Counted from the first letter of the stretch, positions 46,705 to 59,790 are shown. The stretch is DNA of 64,000 nucleotides from Citrobacter sp. 18056 (GCA_902706235.1 CACSJR010000002.1:186001-250000); one strand, 5' to 3'. Translations and numbers: made by a program. Notes: generated from the sequence alone by a model not told the origin.

Positions 46705-49319
46705 TACGTCTTACCGCCCTCTTGCTGGCACCGGAAGCGGGGGCGCGTCTGCGTGCGCGGTATATGGATTATCGTCGCCACAAAGCGTCATGGCTGGGTG
46801 CCACCATGGGTTGTATTTGGGTGGCCCTCGCATGGCTGTTTATCCCGCTTGAACACCCACGCTGGCAGCGTATTCGCGCCAACTACAACGAACTGTATCC
46901 GCATATCGATGCGCACCGTCCGCGGCCGCTCGATCCTGTTCGCTATGTCCTGCAAAGCCTGTGGCTGGTGTTGACGCTTCCTGTTGCAGAGAAAAAGAGC
47001 TTCAACTGGAAAGGGCTGAAAGCCATGTCCGGCGCGCGCGGTCGTTACCATAAGTGGATGGACGATCTGCCTGAAAGAATGAGCACCAAAACGGCGCATC
47101 TGGACCATAAAAAAGAGCTGACTCACGTTCACCCGAAAGTGCGAAAGCTCATTCTCGGCACCGTAGTGTTCTGCTCGTTACTGCTGGCGCTGGTCTGCGT
47201 CACGCAGCCGTTTAATCCCATTTCGCAGTTTATCTTCCTGCTGCTGCTGTGGGGTATTGCGCTTATTGTTCGCCGGATGCCTGGGCGTTTCTCCGCGCTG
47301 ATGCTGGTAGTGCTGTCGCTAACGGTGTCCTGTCGTTATATCTGGTGGCGCTATACTTCAACGCTGAACTGGAATGACCCGGTGAGCCTGGTCTGCGGCA
47401 TGACGCTGCTGTTTGCGGAAACCTACGCCTGGGTCGTGCTGGTACTGGGTTACTTCCAGGTTATCTGGCCGCTTAACCGCCAGCCGGTGCCGCTGCCGAA
47501 AGATATGGCCCTGTGGCCGTCAGTCGATATTTTTGTCCCAACCTATAACGAAGACCTGAGCGTGGTGAAAAACACCGTCTATGCGTCGTTGGGTATCGAC
47601 TGGCCGAAAGACAAACTCAAAATCTGGATTCTTGATGACGGCGGTCGCGAAGAGTTCCGCCAGTTCGCCAAAGATGTCGGCGTCGAGTATGTCGCGCGTA
47701 CCACGCATGAACACGCGAAAGCGGGCAACATCAACAATGCACTGAAGCTGGCGAAAGGGGATTTGGTCTCTATCTTCGACTGCGACCACGTGCCGACACG
47801 ATCCTTCCTACAAATGACAGTGGGCTGGTTCCTTAAAGATAAAAATCTGGGCGTGATGCAGACTCCGCACCACTTCTTCTCTCCCGATCCGTTCGAACGT
47901 AACCTCGGTCGTTTCCGTAAGACCCCGAACGAAGGCACGTTGTTCTACGGCCTGGTTCAGGACGGAAACGATATGTGGGATGCGACGTTCTTCTGTGGTT
48001 CCTGTGCGGTAATCCGCCGTGGACCGCTGGATGAAGTGGGTGGGATTGCCGTCGAAACGGTGACAGAAGATGCGCACACCTCGTTGCGTCTGCACCGTCG
48101 GGGCTACACCTCGGCCTACATGCGTATACCGCAGGCGGCAGGTCTGGCGACGGAAAGCCTGTCAGCGCATATCGGCCAGCGTATTCGCTGGGCGCGCGGG
48201 ATGGTGCAAATTTTCCGTATGGATAACCCGCTGTTTGGTAAAGGGCTGAAATGGTCGCAGCGTATCTGTTACGCCAACGCCATGCTGCACTTCTTATCCG
48301 GCGTACCGCGGCTTATCTTCCTGACGGCACCGCTGGCGTTCCTGCTGCTGCACGCTTACATCATTTACGCGCCGGCGCTGATGATTGCGTTGTTCGTTCT
48401 GCCGCATATGATTCACGCCAGCCTGACCAACTCGAAAATTCAGGGCAAATATCGCCACTCCTTCTGGAGTGAAATTTACGAAACCGTTCTGGCCTGGTAT
48501 ATCGCTCCGCCAACTATCGTGGCGCTGATTAACCCGAAAATCGGTACCTTCAACGTGACGGCGAAAGGCGGCCTGGTGAAAGAAGAGTACGTCGATTGGG
48601 TGATTTCCCGTCCGTACTTGTACCTGGTTATTCTAAACCTGGTGGGGATCGCCGTCGGTATCTGGCGTCACTTCACCGGCCCGGAGAATGAAATCCTGAC
48701 CGTGTGGGTCAGTATCGTGTGGGTGTTCTACAACCTGATTATTCTGGGCGGGGCCGTGGCCGTCTCTGTTGAAAGTAAACAGGTGCGTCGTTCCCACCGC
48801 GTTGAGATGAAAATGCCTGCGGCGATTGCCCGTGAAGACGGGCACCTCTTCTCCTGTACGCTGCACGACTTCTCTGACGGCGGCGTAGGGCTGAAAATCA
48901 ACGGGGATGGACAGGTTCTGGAAGGTCAGAAGGTCAATTTGCTGCTCAAACGGGGTCAGCAGGAATTCGCCTTCCCAATGCTGGTAGCCCGCGTAATGGG
49001 CAGCGAAGTGGGTCTGCAACTGCTGCCGATGCCGACTCGCCAGCACATTGATTTTGTTCAGTGTACGTTTGCCCGCGCCGATACCTGGGCGCTCTGGCAA
49101 GACAGCTTCCCGGAAGATAAACCGCTGGAAAGTATGATGGACATTTTAAAACTGGGGTTCCGTGGCTATCGCCACCTTGCGGAGTTCGCGCCGCCTTCGG
49201 TGAAATTTATTTTCCGATCGCTCCTCTCACTGGTTGCCTGGGTTGTCTCCTTCATACCGCGTCGCCCTGAGCGCAACGTGGGTGAGATTCTCCCTGAACC
49301 GGTAATGGCTCAACAATGA
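46701..49319 (+). CDS. bcsA: Cellulose synthase catalytic subunit BcsA
   Basis: BcsA polymerises UDP-glucose into cellulose and threads it through the inner membrane. The 872-aa protein equals E. coli BcsA. The GT2 domain has all signature residues: DDGG (312-315), DCD (360-362), TED (455-457) and QRIRW (493-497). The C-terminal PilZ domain keeps the c-di-GMP motifs RRSHR (696-700) and DFSDGG (723-728). I chose the ATG at 46701 overlapping the bcsQ stop; an open extension of 43 codons upstream lies inside bcsQ. bcsB follows after 10 bp. Confidence 0.97.
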   Translation: MIRLTALLLAPEAGARLRARYMDYRRHKASWLGATMGCIWVALAWLFIPLEHPRWQRIRANYNELYPHIDAHRPRPLDPVRYVLQSLWLVLTLPVAEKKSFNWKGLKAMSGARGRYHKWMDDLPERMSTKTAHLDHKKELTHVHPKVRKLILGTVVFCSLLLALVCVTQPFNPISQFIFLLLLWGIALIVRRMPGRFSALMLVVLSLTVSCRYIWWRYTSTLNWNDPVSLVCGMTLLFAETYAWVVLVLGYFQVIWPLNRQPVPLPKDMALWPSVDIFVPTYNEDLSVVKNTVYASLGIDWPKDKLKIWILDDGGREEFRQFAKDVGVEYVARTTHEHAKAGNINNALKLAKGDLVSIFDCDHVPTRSFLQMTVGWFLKDKNLGVMQTPHHFFSPDPFERNLGRFRKTPNEGTLFYGLVQDGNDMWDATFFCGSCAVIRRGPLDEVGGIAVETVTEDAHTSLRLHRRGYTSAYMRIPQAAGLATESLSAHIGQRIRWARGMVQIFRMDNPLFGKGLKWSQRICYANAMLHFLSGVPRLIFLTAPLAFLLLHAYIIYAPALMIALFVLPHMIHASLTNSKIQGKYRHSFWSEIYETVLAWYIAPPTIVALINPKIGTFNVTAKGGLVKEEYVDWVISRPYLYLVILNLVGIAVGIWRHFTGPENEILTVWVSIVWVFYNLIILGGAVAVSVESKQVRRSHRVEMKMPAAIAREDGHLFSCTLHDFSDGGVGLKINGDGQVLEGQKVNLLLKRGQQEFAFPMLVARVMGSEVGLQLLPMPTRQHIDFVQCTFARADTWALWQDSFPEDKPLESMMDILKLGFRGYRHLAEFAPPSVKFIFRSLLSLVAWVVSFIPRRPERNVGEILPEPVMAQQ

Positions 49320-49329
49320 TGACTATACG

Positions 49330-51744
49330 ATGAAAAGAAAACTTTCCTGGATGTGCGCAGCGGCTGTGGGCATGAGCGCTTTTATTCCACAGATAACTTA
49401 CTCAGAAACCACGGCACCTACGCCTGCACCGGAGCAGGGGGCACCTACCGCCACCGAAGCCATGCCTGCAGCACCAGGTGATACGGGAACGACGGATGCG
49501 GCCTCGGTTCCGACAACGACTGCGCCGGGCATGGTTGACCCAACAGTCACGGATCCTGCGGCAGTGAATGCGGCTGAAGGGACGACGCCCGAGGTGGTTG
49601 AACAATCACCGTCCCGCGACGTGAAACTTAGTTTTGCGCAGATCGCCCCAGCGCCGGGCAGCATCGAACTGAAAGGCTCGAACCCGACCGGTGCGGTGCA
49701 GTTTGGTACGCGCAGTGATGAAATCGTATCCAAAGCCACGCTGAACCTGGTGTATACGCCGTCACCCTCGCTGCTGCCGGTTCAGTCGCAGCTGAAGGTT
49801 TATCTTAACGATGAGCTGATGGGCGTTCTGCCGGTCACGAAAGAACAGCTGGGCAAAAAAGTGATGGCGCAGGTGCCGGTTGACCCGCTGTACATCACCG
49901 ATTTGAACAATGTGCGTCTGGAATTTGTCGGCCACTACCGTGACGTCTGTGAAAACACCGCCAGCACCACCCTGTGGCTGGATGTGGCACGTAATACGTC
50001 GCTGGATATGACCCTGCAACGGCTGAACGTCAAAAACGATCTGTCGCACTTCCCGGTGCCGTTCTTTGACGCCCGTGACAACCGGCCCCTGAATCTGCCG
50101 ATGGTGTTCGCCTCGACGCCGGATATCGCCGAACAGAAAGCGGCGGCCATTGTGGCATCCTGGTTCGGCTCGCGCACTGGCTGGCGTGGACAGACCTTCC
50201 CGGTCCTGTATAACGAAGTGCCGGACAAGAATGCTATCGTGTTCGCCACCAACGATAAGCGCCCGGATTTTCTGCGCGACTACCCGCTGGTGCAGACCCC
50301 GACCATCAAGATGATCGACAACCCGAATGACCCGTATACGAAAATGCTGGTGATCTTCGGGCGCGATGACAAAGACCTGCTGTTTGCGGCACAAGGCATT
50401 GCCGCCGGTAGCATCTTGTTCCGTGGCGACACTGTGACCGTGGATGACGTGAAATCACTGCTGGCGCGTAAGCCATACGATGCGCCGAACTGGGTCAATA
50501 CCTACCGTCCGGTGACGTTTGGTGAGCTGAAAACGTACGATCAGCAGCTGCAGTCCACCGGTCTTGAGCCGGCCTCGATTAACCTGTCGATGAACTTACC
50601 GCCGGATTTGTATCTGCTGCGTAGCAACGGCATCGATATGAATATGAAGTATCGCTATACCCAGCCGGCTATTAAAGATAGCTCGCGCATGGATATCAAC
50701 CTCAACAACCAGTTCCTGCAATCGTACAGTCTGAACAGCACCCAGGATACCAACAGCCTGCTGATGCGCTTGCCGATTGTTCAGGGTCTGATTGATGGCA
50801 AAGATCAGGTGTCTATCCCGGCGCTGCGTCTGGGAGCGACCAACCAGCTGCGTTTTGACTTCCAGTACACCAACCCGATGCCGGGCGGTACCGTTGAGAA
50901 CTGCGTCACCTTCCAGCCTATCAAGAACAATGTGGTCATTGGTGACGATTCGACGATTGATTTCTCCAACTACTATCACTTCCTCGCGATGCCGGACCTG
51001 CGCGCCTTTGCTAATGCAGGCTTCCCGTTCAGCCGGATGGCGGATCTCTCTGATACGCTGGTGGTGATGCCGAAAGAACCGACGCAGGACCAGATCAGCA
51101 CGCTGCTGGATTCCGTGGCGACTATCGGTGGGCAGGTCGGGCTGACCGGGGCTAACCTGAATCTGACGGACGATCCGAGTGAGATGCAAAAGCAGGATGC
51201 TGACATTCTGTTGATCGGCGCGATCCCGGAGAAGCTGAAAGATGACCAGCATATCGATCTGCTGGTGGATGCGACCAAGAGCTGGGTGAAAACCCCGGTC
51301 CGTCATAATGAACTGGCATCGGTGCAGCTGGACGACAATGAACGTCGGCCGGTAGCGCAGGCGAGCATTGGCTCTAAAGGCCCGATGGCAGCCATCATTG
51401 GCTTCCAGTCTCCGTATCACGATCAACGCAGTGTTATTGCCCTGATGGCGGATAGCGCGCGTGGCTCTGAACTGCTGAACCAGGCGCTGAACGACAGCGG
51501 TAAGCGTGCGGTGATGTTTGGTTCGGTGGCGGTTATCCGCGAATCGGGCGTGAACAGCCTGCGTGTGGGCGATGTGTATTACGTCGGCCATCTGCCGTGG
51601 TATGAGCGTGTGTGGTTCGCGCTGTCTAACCATCCAATTCTGCTGTCGATTCTGGCGGCGTTGAGCGTCGTTCTGCTGGCATGGGTGCTGTGGCGTCTGC
51701 TGCGCATCATTAGCCGTCGTCGCCTCGATCCAGATGATGAGTAA
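49330..51744 (+). CDS. bcsB: Cellulose synthase periplasmic subunit BcsB
   Basis: BcsB guides the glucan through the periplasm and is anchored in the inner membrane by a C-terminal helix. The 804-aa protein has a signal peptide (MKRKLSWMCAAAVGMSAF...), a low-complexity Ala/Pro/Thr stretch (about residues 28-95), carbohydrate-binding jelly-roll and flavodoxin-like domains, and a C-terminal transmembrane segment (ILLSILAALSVVLLAWVLW) followed by RRRLDPDDE. It is about 25 residues longer than E. coli BcsB, mainly in the Thr/Pro-rich linker. bcsZ starts 3 bp after its stop. Confidence 0.95.
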   Translation: MKRKLSWMCAAAVGMSAFIPQITYSETTAPTPAPEQGAPTATEAMPAAPGDTGTTDAASVPTTTAPGMVDPTVTDPAAVNAAEGTTPEVVEQSPSRDVKLSFAQIAPAPGSIELKGSNPTGAVQFGTRSDEIVSKATLNLVYTPSPSLLPVQSQLKVYLNDELMGVLPVTKEQLGKKVMAQVPVDPLYITDLNNVRLEFVGHYRDVCENTASTTLWLDVARNTSLDMTLQRLNVKNDLSHFPVPFFDARDNRPLNLPMVFASTPDIAEQKAAAIVASWFGSRTGWRGQTFPVLYNEVPDKNAIVFATNDKRPDFLRDYPLVQTPTIKMIDNPNDPYTKMLVIFGRDDKDLLFAAQGIAAGSILFRGDTVTVDDVKSLLARKPYDAPNWVNTYRPVTFGELKTYDQQLQSTGLEPASINLSMNLPPDLYLLRSNGIDMNMKYRYTQPAIKDSSRMDINLNNQFLQSYSLNSTQDTNSLLMRLPIVQGLIDGKDQVSIPALRLGATNQLRFDFQYTNPMPGGTVENCVTFQPIKNNVVIGDDSTIDFSNYYHFLAMPDLRAFANAGFPFSRMADLSDTLVVMPKEPTQDQISTLLDSVATIGGQVGLTGANLNLTDDPSEMQKQDADILLIGAIPEKLKDDQHIDLLVDATKSWVKTPVRHNELASVQLDDNERRPVAQASIGSKGPMAAIIGFQSPYHDQRSVIALMADSARGSELLNQALNDSGKRAVMFGSVAVIRESGVNSLRVGDVYYVGHLPWYERVWFALSNHPILLSILAALSVVLLAWVLWRLLRIISRRRLDPDDE

Positions 51745-51747
51745 ACA

Positions 51748-52857
51748 ATGATGAAAGGTGTACGCCGGGGTTGCCTGGCGCTACTGACGCTGGTCACGAT
51801 GCAGGCCTCAGCCGCCTGTACGTGGCCTGCGTGGGAGCAGTTCAAAAAGGACTATATCAGCGACGGCGGTCGGGTTATCGACCCGTCTGACGCCCGTAAA
51901 ATTACCACCTCCGAAGGGCAGAGCTACGCAATGTTCTTCGCGCTGGCGGCCAATGACCGCGCGGCGTTTACGTCGCTGTTCAACTGGACGCAGAACAACC
52001 TGGCCGCTGGCGATATCAAAGCGCAGCTGCCGGGCTGGCTGTGGGGCAAGAAAGAGGACAACAGCTGGAGCGTGCTCGACACCAACTCCGCGTCCGATGC
52101 CGATGTCTGGATTGCCTGGTCACTGCTGGAAGCCGGACGTTTGTGGAAAATGCCGGAGTACAGCGACGCCGGAAAAGCGCTGCTGTCGAAGATTGCCAGC
52201 GATGAAGTGGTGAAAGTGCCGGGGCTTGGCTCCATGCTGCTGCCGGGCAGAGTCGGCTTTGTCGACGACGCGGGTTGGCGCTTTAACCCGAGTTATCTTC
52301 CGCCGCAGTTAGCGAGCTACTTCGTGCGTTTTGGCGCGCCGTGGAACGCGCTACAGGCCACCAACCTGCGACTGCTGCTGGAAACCGCGCCGAAGGGCTA
52401 CTCGCCAGACTGGGTGCGTTTCGACAAGAAAAAAGGCTGGCAGCTCAAGCAGGATAAATCGCTGGTCGGCAGCTACGATGCCATCCGCGTTTATATGTGG
52501 ACCGGCATGTTGAACGATGCTGACCCGTATAAAGCCCGTTTGCTGGCGAAGTTTAAGCCAATGGCCACACAAACTGAAAAGACGGGTCTACCGCCAGAGA
52601 AAATCGATATTGCCACCGGGAAGGTGGAGGGTAATGGGCCGGTAGGCTTCTCCGCTACGTTGTTACCGTTCCTGCAAAATCGAGATGCGCAGGCCGTTCA
52701 ACGCCAGCGCGTCGCCGATAACTTCCCTGGTAAGGATGCCTATTACAGCTATGTTCTGACTCTGTTCGGGCAAGGATGGGATCAACACCGTTTCCGGTTT
52801 ACTGCTCGCGGTGAACTTTTACCTGACTGGGGCCAGGAATGCGCAAATTCTCACTAA
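51748..52857 (+). CDS. bcsZ: Periplasmic endo-1,4-beta-glucanase BcsZ
   Basis: BcsZ is a family 8 glycoside hydrolase that trims cellulose in the periplasm. The 369-aa protein has a signal peptide ending at [11 protein letters not shown]. The catalytic pair is in place: Glu56 ([11 protein letters not shown]) and Asp244 ([11 protein letters not shown]), equal to Glu55 and Asp243 of E. coli shifted by one. The start has two ATGs in tandem at 51748. It overlaps bcsC by 19 bp. Confidence 0.95.
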   Translation: MMKGVRRGCLALLTLVTMQASAACTWPAWEQFKKDYISDGGRVIDPSDARKITTSEGQSYAMFFALAANDRAAFTSLFNWTQNNLAAGDIKAQLPGWLWGKKEDNSWSVLDTNSASDADVWIAWSLLEAGRLWKMPEYSDAGKALLSKIASDEVVKVPGLGSMLLPGRVGFVDDAGWRFNPSYLPPQLASYFVRFGAPWNALQATNLRLLLETAPKGYSPDWVRFDKKKGWQLKQDKSLVGSYDAIRVYMWTGMLNDADPYKARLLAKFKPMATQTEKTGLPPEKIDIATGKVEGNGPVGFSATLLPFLQNRDAQAVQRQRVADNFPGKDAYYSYVLTLFGQGWDQHRFRFTARGELLPDWGQECANSH

Positions 52858-55800
52858 GTTTACTTAGCCTCTCGCTTGCCATGACGCTAATGCCGATGGC
52901 GCATGCCGTGCAGTCGCCCCAACAACAACTATTGAATCAGGTGCGTCTTGGGGAGTCCACCAAGCGTGAAGATCTGGTGCGCCAGTCACTGAAACGCCTG
53001 GATCTGATTGCGCCTGACGATCCTGAGGTTCTTTACGCACATATGCGCTACATGCTGCGTCAGGGCGATAGCGCAGGTGCGCAGAAACAACTGGAGCAAC
53101 TTAAGTCCATTGCACCCCATTCTGCTGCCTATAAATCTGCGCAGAGTGCAATGCGGCTCTCCAGCGGAGCAGACCATCAGACGCTACAGAAAGCGCAGTT
53201 GCAGATAAAAAATGGCAACGTCGCTGAAGGCGTTGCTGAGTACGAAAAACTGTTTAACGGAGCACCCCCGGATGGGGTTGATGCCATTGATTACTGGAGC
53301 GCCGTCGCGCGACTTGACGACAGGCATACTGAAGGGGTCAATCAACTAAAGGCCCTGAATGCCAGAGCGCCCGGCAATACCCAGCTGCAAGCCACGTTGG
53401 GCAGATTGCTGTTATCCGATGGTCGCGAGGAAGAGGGCTTTGCCGTCTTAAAACAGCTAGCGCGATCGAATGACGGTTACGAGCGTGCGGCAGTCCTCTG
53501 GTTTGACCAAATACGCGATAAACCCGCGAGCGACGACACGGTAAAACAACTTCAGGAGTTTCTGGTTCAATTCACCACTGGCGAGCAGGCCAAGCTGGCA
53601 CGCGCTGAACTTGCGGACCAGCAGCAGAAACTGGCCGACCCTGACTTCCGCCGTCAGGCCGATCAGGAAGCCAAAAAAGTCGAACTGGCGAAAATCGAAG
53701 ACAGCAAGCCGGGGACCTGGGAGATTGTGTGGCCGCTGATCCGTAAAGGCGATGCGGCCCTGAAAGCCAAAAATCTCGATCAGGCCGGACGTTTTTACCA
53801 GCAGGCACAGCGCGTGGATAACACCAACAGCTATGCGGTGCTGGGTCTGGGCGACGTGGCTATCGCCCGCAACGACACCGCCGCCGCGGAGCGCTATTAC
53901 CAGCAGGCGCTGCGTCTGGACAAAGGCAACAGCACCGCCGTGCGCGGGCTGGCTAATATTTATCGGGCGCAGTCGCCGGAGAAAGCGACGGCGTTCATTA
54001 ACACGCTGTCGGCCAGTCAGCGCCGCAGCATTGATGATATCGAACGCAGCCTGACCAACGATCGTCTGTCACAGCAGGCCGAGACGCTTGAAAATCAGGG
54101 CCGTTGGGCGCAGGCCGCAGAAGTTCAGCGTCGCCGACTGGCGCTCGATCCGGACAGTGTGTGGGTCACCTATCGTCTGGCGAAGGATCTCTCCAGCGCC
54201 GGGCAGCGCGGTGAAGCTGACAATTTGATGCAGAATCTGGCGCGCAAAAAATCGGGCGATCCGGAGCAGGTTTACGCCTATGGCCTGTACCTGTCCGGTA
54301 ACGGTCAGGATATGGCGGCGCTCTCGCACATCAATACGCTGCCGAAAAGCCAGTGGAATGACAATATTCAGGAACTGTCGGATCGTCTGCAGTTCGATCA
54401 GGTGATGCAGAAAGCGAACCTGCTGCGTGATAACGGTCATGAAGATCAGGCGATTGCCTTGCTGAAACAGCAACCGCCGTCGACGCGTATTAATTTGACG
54501 TTGGCCGACTGGGCGCAGCAGCGTGGTGATACCGGTACGGCTATCACCGAATACAACGCCGCGCTGGCAAAAGAAGCCGAAAATAATGATGCGCGTTTGG
54601 GTCTGGCTGAAGTGTACGCCGCAGACGGCAACGAATCCGCCGCCCGCGAACAGATTAAGAAGCTGAAAGCGCCAGCGGCAGGCGAAGCGCCGTCGCTCAA
54701 TACGCAACGTCGTATCGCGTTGGTGGATTCTTCCCTCGGCGACACCGCTCAGGCACAGCAGATTTTCAACACCATCGTGCCGCAGGCAAAAGCTCAGCCT
54801 GCATCGATGGAAACTGCGCTGGTTCTGCGTGATAACTCGCGTTTCCAGGTGCAAAACGGCGATCCACAGCAAGCGCTGGACAGTTACAAAGATGCGATGG
54901 TGGCGGCAGGCATTACGCCGACCCGTCCGCAGGATAACGACAGCTTTACCCGCCTGACCCGTAACGATGAAAAAGACGACTGGTTGAAGCGCGGGGTGCG
55001 CAGTGATGCGGCGGACCTTTACCGTCAGCAGGACGTCAACGTCACGCTGGAGCACAATTACTGGGGCTCCAGCGGTACCGGCGGTTATTCCGACCTCAAA
55101 GCGCAAACCACCATGCTTCAGGTGGACGCGCCGTTGGCGGACGGGCGGATGTTCTTCCGCAGTGATTACGTCAGCATGAACGCCGGGAAATTCTCGACCG
55201 ACAGCGACGGTGGCTATTCGCCAAATTGGGGCACCTGTGGCGAACAAACCTGCTACGGCGGCGATAAGAGCCAAAAAGACAGCGGCGCCAGCGTGGCAGT
55301 AGGCTGGCGGAACGATACCTGGAATGTGGATATCGGCACCACGCCGATGGGCTTCAACGTCGTCGATGTGGTCGGCGGCCTGAGCTACAGCAACAGTATC
55401 GGCTCGGTCGGGTATACCGTTGAAGGCCACCGTCGCCCGATTTCCAGCTCCCTGCTGGCGTTTGGCGGGCAGAAAGACCCGAACACCGGTACCACCTGGG
55501 GCGGCGTTCGCGCCGACGGTGGCGGGATCAGCCTGAGCTATGACAAAGGCGATGCCAACGGCGTTTGGGCCTCTTTGGGTGCGGACTCACTGACCGGTAA
55601 AAACGTGGATGACAACTGGCGTGCGCGTTGGATGGCCGGGTATTACTACAAGCTAATCAATGAGAACAACCGTCGGGTGACCGTGGGCCTGAACAACATG
55701 GTCTGGCACTACGACAAAGATCTCAGCGGCTATTCGCTCGGCCAGGGCGGCTACTACAGTCCGCAAAAGTACCTGTCGTTCGCAGTGCCAATTAACTGGC

Positions 55801-56150
55801 GTCAGCGTACGGATAACTGGTCCTGGGAACTGGGTGGTTCGGTCTCGTGGTCACACTCGAAAAACAACAACCAGGCGCGTTATCCGAAACAGGATCTGCT
55901 GCCGGCTAACTATCCGAATGCGGGCTACATTGACGAAGGCAGCAGCAGCAGTGGCTTCGGTTACACCGCTCATGCGCTTATCGAACGCCGAGTCAGTTCG
56001 AACTGGTATGTCGGAGCCTCAATCGATATTCAGCAGGCGAAGGATTACACCCCAAGCCACGCGCTGTTGTACGTTCGCTACTCCGCCGCTGGCTGGCAGG
56101 GTGACATGGATCTGCCACCTCAGCCGCTGGTCCCATACGCAGACTGGTAA
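52839..56150 (+). CDS. bcsC: Cellulose export outer-membrane protein BcsC
   Basis: BcsC exports cellulose across the outer membrane. The 1103-aa protein has a signal peptide (cleavage after MAHA), a long periplasmic array of TPR helices (to about residue 750; [29 protein letters not shown] is a typical repeat) and a C-terminal 16-strand-type beta-barrel beginning near [12 protein letters not shown]. It is about 50 residues shorter than E. coli BcsC, probably in the TPR part. Its start lies inside bcsZ. The barrel ends in PLVPYADW, slightly unusual in its last Trp. Confidence 0.95.
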   Translation: MRKFSLSLLSLSLAMTLMPMAHAVQSPQQQLLNQVRLGESTKREDLVRQSLKRLDLIAPDDPEVLYAHMRYMLRQGDSAGAQKQLEQLKSIAPHSAAYKSAQSAMRLSSGADHQTLQKAQLQIKNGNVAEGVAEYEKLFNGAPPDGVDAIDYWSAVARLDDRHTEGVNQLKALNARAPGNTQLQATLGRLLLSDGREEEGFAVLKQLARSNDGYERAAVLWFDQIRDKPASDDTVKQLQEFLVQFTTGEQAKLARAELADQQQKLADPDFRRQADQEAKKVELAKIEDSKPGTWEIVWPLIRKGDAALKAKNLDQAGRFYQQAQRVDNTNSYAVLGLGDVAIARNDTAAAERYYQQALRLDKGNSTAVRGLANIYRAQSPEKATAFINTLSASQRRSIDDIERSLTNDRLSQQAETLENQGRWAQAAEVQRRRLALDPDSVWVTYRLAKDLSSAGQRGEADNLMQNLARKKSGDPEQVYAYGLYLSGNGQDMAALSHINTLPKSQWNDNIQELSDRLQFDQVMQKANLLRDNGHEDQAIALLKQQPPSTRINLTLADWAQQRGDTGTAITEYNAALAKEAENNDARLGLAEVYAADGNESAAREQIKKLKAPAAGEAPSLNTQRRIALVDSSLGDTAQAQQIFNTIVPQAKAQPASMETALVLRDNSRFQVQNGDPQQALDSYKDAMVAAGITPTRPQDNDSFTRLTRNDEKDDWLKRGVRSDAADLYRQQDVNVTLEHNYWGSSGTGGYSDLKAQTTMLQVDAPLADGRMFFRSDYVSMNAGKFSTDSDGGYSPNWGTCGEQTCYGGDKSQKDSGASVAVGWRNDTWNVDIGTTPMGFNVVDVVGGLSYSNSIGSVGYTVEGHRRPISSSLLAFGGQKDPNTGTTWGGVRADGGGISLSYDKGDANGVWASLGADSLTGKNVDDNWRARWMAGYYYKLINENNRRVTVGLNNMVWHYDKDLSGYSLGQGGYYSPQKYLSFAVPINWRQRTDNWSWELGGSVSWSHSKNNNQARYPKQDLLPANYPNAGYIDEGSSSSGFGYTAHALIERRVSSNWYVGASIDIQQAKDYTPSHALLYVRYSAAGWQGDMDLPPQPLVPYADW

Positions 56151-56201
56151 CAGATTCGCCCTAAATGCGTTTTCTGCCATCCCGATGAGCAGACTCTTAG
56201 C

Positions 56202-56300
56202 GTATAATGTGCCGAAAATCACTTAATGCCGGGTTAAATTATGCTATCCGGCATTAAGTGATACGCCCAAGGGCGTGGTTTTTCTCTGGGGAGAGTTCCT
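56202..56300 (+). promoter_or_regulatory. pdeK promoter and structured leader
   Basis: A consensus -10 TATAAT lies at 56202-56207 without a good -35. It is followed by a perfect 14-bp inverted repeat (TCACTTAATGCCGG at 56219-56232 and CCGGCATTAAGTGA at 56248-56261). Then comes a short GC hairpin ACGCC-CAAG-GGCGT (56263-56276) with GGTTTTT after it, and finally GGGGAGAG before the TTG start. The second hairpin looks like an intrinsic terminator for bcsC or an attenuator for pdeK. Confidence 0.55.
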
Positions 56301-58307
56301 TTGCGCGTTAGCCGCTCACTCACAATTAAACAAATGGCCATGGTGGCAGTCGTCACCATGGTGTTTGTGTTCGTCTTTTGTTCCATTTTGATGTTCCATT
56401 TTACGCAGCAAAACCGTTTTGCCACCGCGACTCAGCTTGAAAGTGTGGCCCGCGCCGTGCGTGAACCGCTGTCGGCGGCCATTCTGAAAGGGGATATTCC
56501 GGAAGCCGAAACTATTCTCGGGCGCATTCAGCCTGCCGGGATCGTCAGCCGGGCCGATGTGGTACTGCCCAATCAGTTCCAGGCACTGCGCATGCGTTTT
56601 ATCGAAGAGCGCCCGGTGCCGGTAATGATCACCCGGATGTTTGAGCTGCCGGTGCAAATTTCATTGCCTGTTTATTCCATGGAGCGTCCGGCTAATCCTC
56701 AGCCTTTGGCCTATCTGGTGTTGCAATCGGATTCATATCGCACCTACAAGTTCATCATGAGCACCCTCGCGACGTTAGTGACTGCTTACTTACTTTTAGT
56801 GCTGATCCTGACGGTGGCGATAACCTGGAGCATCAACCGGCTGATTGTGCGTCCACTGCGCGCCCTGGCCCGCGAGTTAAACGATATTGCGCCCCAGGAC
56901 CGGGTGGGCCATCAGTTTGCGCTGCCGCGCCTGCATCATGACGATGAAATCGGCATGCTGGTGCGCAACTACAACCGCAATCAGCAAATCATCTTGCGTC
57001 AGCATGATGAGCTGTGCAGCCACTCCACGCGTTTCCCGGTCTCAGACCTGCCAAACAAAGCGTTTTTACTGGCGCTGCTGGAACAGACTGTGGCGCATAA
57101 GAAAACCACCGCTCTGATGGTGGTGGCCTGCGAAACCCTACAGGACACCGCTGGCGTGCTGCAGGAGAGCCAGCGCGAAATGTTGCTGCTGACCCTGGCG
57201 GAAAAACTCAAATCGGTGATTTCACCGCGCATGGTGCTGGCTCAGGTCAGCGCCTATGACTTTGCTATTATGGCGCACGGCGTAAAAGAGCCGTGGCATG
57301 CGATTACATTAGGTCAGCAAGTACTCACTATTATTAATGAGCGACTGCCTTTGCAAGGCATTCAGCTGCGTCCAAGCGCCAGCATCGGGATAGCAATGTT
57401 CCACGGTGACCTGAGCGGCGAACAGCTCTACCGTCGGGCGGTGTCAGCGGCCTTTACCGCGCGCCGCAAAGGCAAAAATCAGATTGAGTTCTTCGACCCT
57501 GAGCAGATGGAAAAAGCGCAGCAGCGGCTGAGCGAAGAGAGCGACATTCTTTCCGCTCTCGATAATCAGCAGTTTGCGGTGTGGCTCCAGCCTCAAATTC
57601 ACATTGCCAGCGGTAAAGTGTGCAGCGCGGAAGTGCTGCTGCGTATGCGTCAGCCTGACGGCAGCTGGGATTTGCCGGGCGACCTTATCGAGCGCATCGA
57701 ATCCTGCGGCCTGATGATCACCGTCGGCTATTGGGTGCTTGAAGAAACCTGTCGCCAGCTGGCGGCGTGGCAGAGTCGGGGTATTATGCTGCCGCTGTCG
57801 GTGAACTTGTCGGCCCTGCAGTTGCTGCATCACGACATGGTGGCGGATATGCTGGAGCTACTCAACCGCTACCGTATCGCGCCCGGCACGCTGGTGCTTG
57901 AAGTGACGGAAAGCCGTCGCATTGACGACCCGAAAGCGGCCGTCGCCATCCTGCGCCCGCTGCGTAACGCCGGGGTGCAGATTGCGCTGGACGATTTCGG
58001 CATGGGTTATGCCGGTCTGCGTCAGCTGCAGCACATGAAATCGCTGCCGGTGGATGTGCTCAAAATTGACAAGATTTTCGTGGATTCGCTGCCGGATGAC
58101 ACCAGCATGGTGTCGGCGATTATCCAGCTGGCCCGCAGCCTGAACCTCAGCATTGTGGCGGAAGGCGTAGAAACCCAGGCGCAGTTTGACTGGCTGAAAT
58201 CTGCCGGTGTGGATATCGCGCAGGGCTTCCTGTTCGACCGCGCCGTGCCGCCGGATATCTTCGAACAGGACTATCTCTCTACCCAGACTGACGATGTAAG
58301 CGCATAA
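56301..58307 (+). CDS. pdeK: EAL-domain c-di-GMP phosphodiesterase PdeK (YhjK/HmsP-like)
   Basis: The 668-aa inner-membrane protein has an N-terminal helix (about residues 12-33), a periplasmic sensor region, a second helix (about 152-178), a HAMP-like linker, a degenerate GGDEF domain (SAYDF in place of GGDEF) and a C-terminal EAL domain. The EAL domain keeps key residues: EVL (in SAEVLLRM), EVTES, DDFGMGY, the Lys in LKIDK and AEGVET. It should therefore hydrolyse c-di-GMP. The TTG start at 56301 is used because GGGGAG is 6-7 bp upstream and matches the E. coli start. It lies directly after the cellulose operon, so it likely turns cellulose synthesis down. Confidence 0.92.
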   Translation: MRVSRSLTIKQMAMVAVVTMVFVFVFCSILMFHFTQQNRFATATQLESVARAVREPLSAAILKGDIPEAETILGRIQPAGIVSRADVVLPNQFQALRMRFIEERPVPVMITRMFELPVQISLPVYSMERPANPQPLAYLVLQSDSYRTYKFIMSTLATLVTAYLLLVLILTVAITWSINRLIVRPLRALARELNDIAPQDRVGHQFALPRLHHDDEIGMLVRNYNRNQQIILRQHDELCSHSTRFPVSDLPNKAFLLALLEQTVAHKKTTALMVVACETLQDTAGVLQESQREMLLLTLAEKLKSVISPRMVLAQVSAYDFAIMAHGVKEPWHAITLGQQVLTIINERLPLQGIQLRPSASIGIAMFHGDLSGEQLYRRAVSAAFTARRKGKNQIEFFDPEQMEKAQQRLSEESDILSALDNQQFAVWLQPQIHIASGKVCSAEVLLRMRQPDGSWDLPGDLIERIESCGLMITVGYWVLEETCRQLAAWQSRGIMLPLSVNLSALQLLHHDMVADMLELLNRYRIAPGTLVLEVTESRRIDDPKAAVAILRPLRNAGVQIALDDFGMGYAGLRQLQHMKSLPVDVLKIDKIFVDSLPDDTSMVSAIIQLARSLNLSIVAEGVETQAQFDWLKSAGVDIAQGFLFDRAVPPDIFEQDYLSTQTDDVSA

Positions 58308-58442
58308 ATAATCACGCGCTTGCGCGAGTCAGCTCTAACTTTTTAACATTTACCCCGGGAAATGTTTCTGTGTTGTTTATCGGATGTTATTTTAAAGCCG
58401 CAGGCGAATAAAAACCTTACTCAGCTTGTGGTTTTATCTTAA

Positions 58443-59738
<1,296 letters not shown>

Positions 59739-59762
59739 TCTCGCGACTTATCCCTGCTATCT

Positions 59763-59790
59763 GCCCGTAGTCCCTTGATGGACTACGGGC
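59763..59790 (+). terminator. Hairpin after dctA
   Basis: An 11-bp perfect stem (GCCCGTAGTCC / GGACTACGGGC) with a 6-base loop lies 24 bp after the dctA stop. There is no T run, so it is a transcript-end structure rather than a certain intrinsic terminator. Confidence 0.55.

Noticed and set aside
50596-51633. 345-codon minus-strand frame inside bcsB
   Set aside because: A mirror-frame artefact of a GC-rich gene; no family resemblance and no ribosome site.
54069-55430. 453-codon open frame on the minus strand inside bcsC
   Set aside because: It is antisense to a clearly conserved gene, has no ribosome site, and its composition (His, Arg, Val rich) is what the third-position GC bias of bcsC produces on the other strand.
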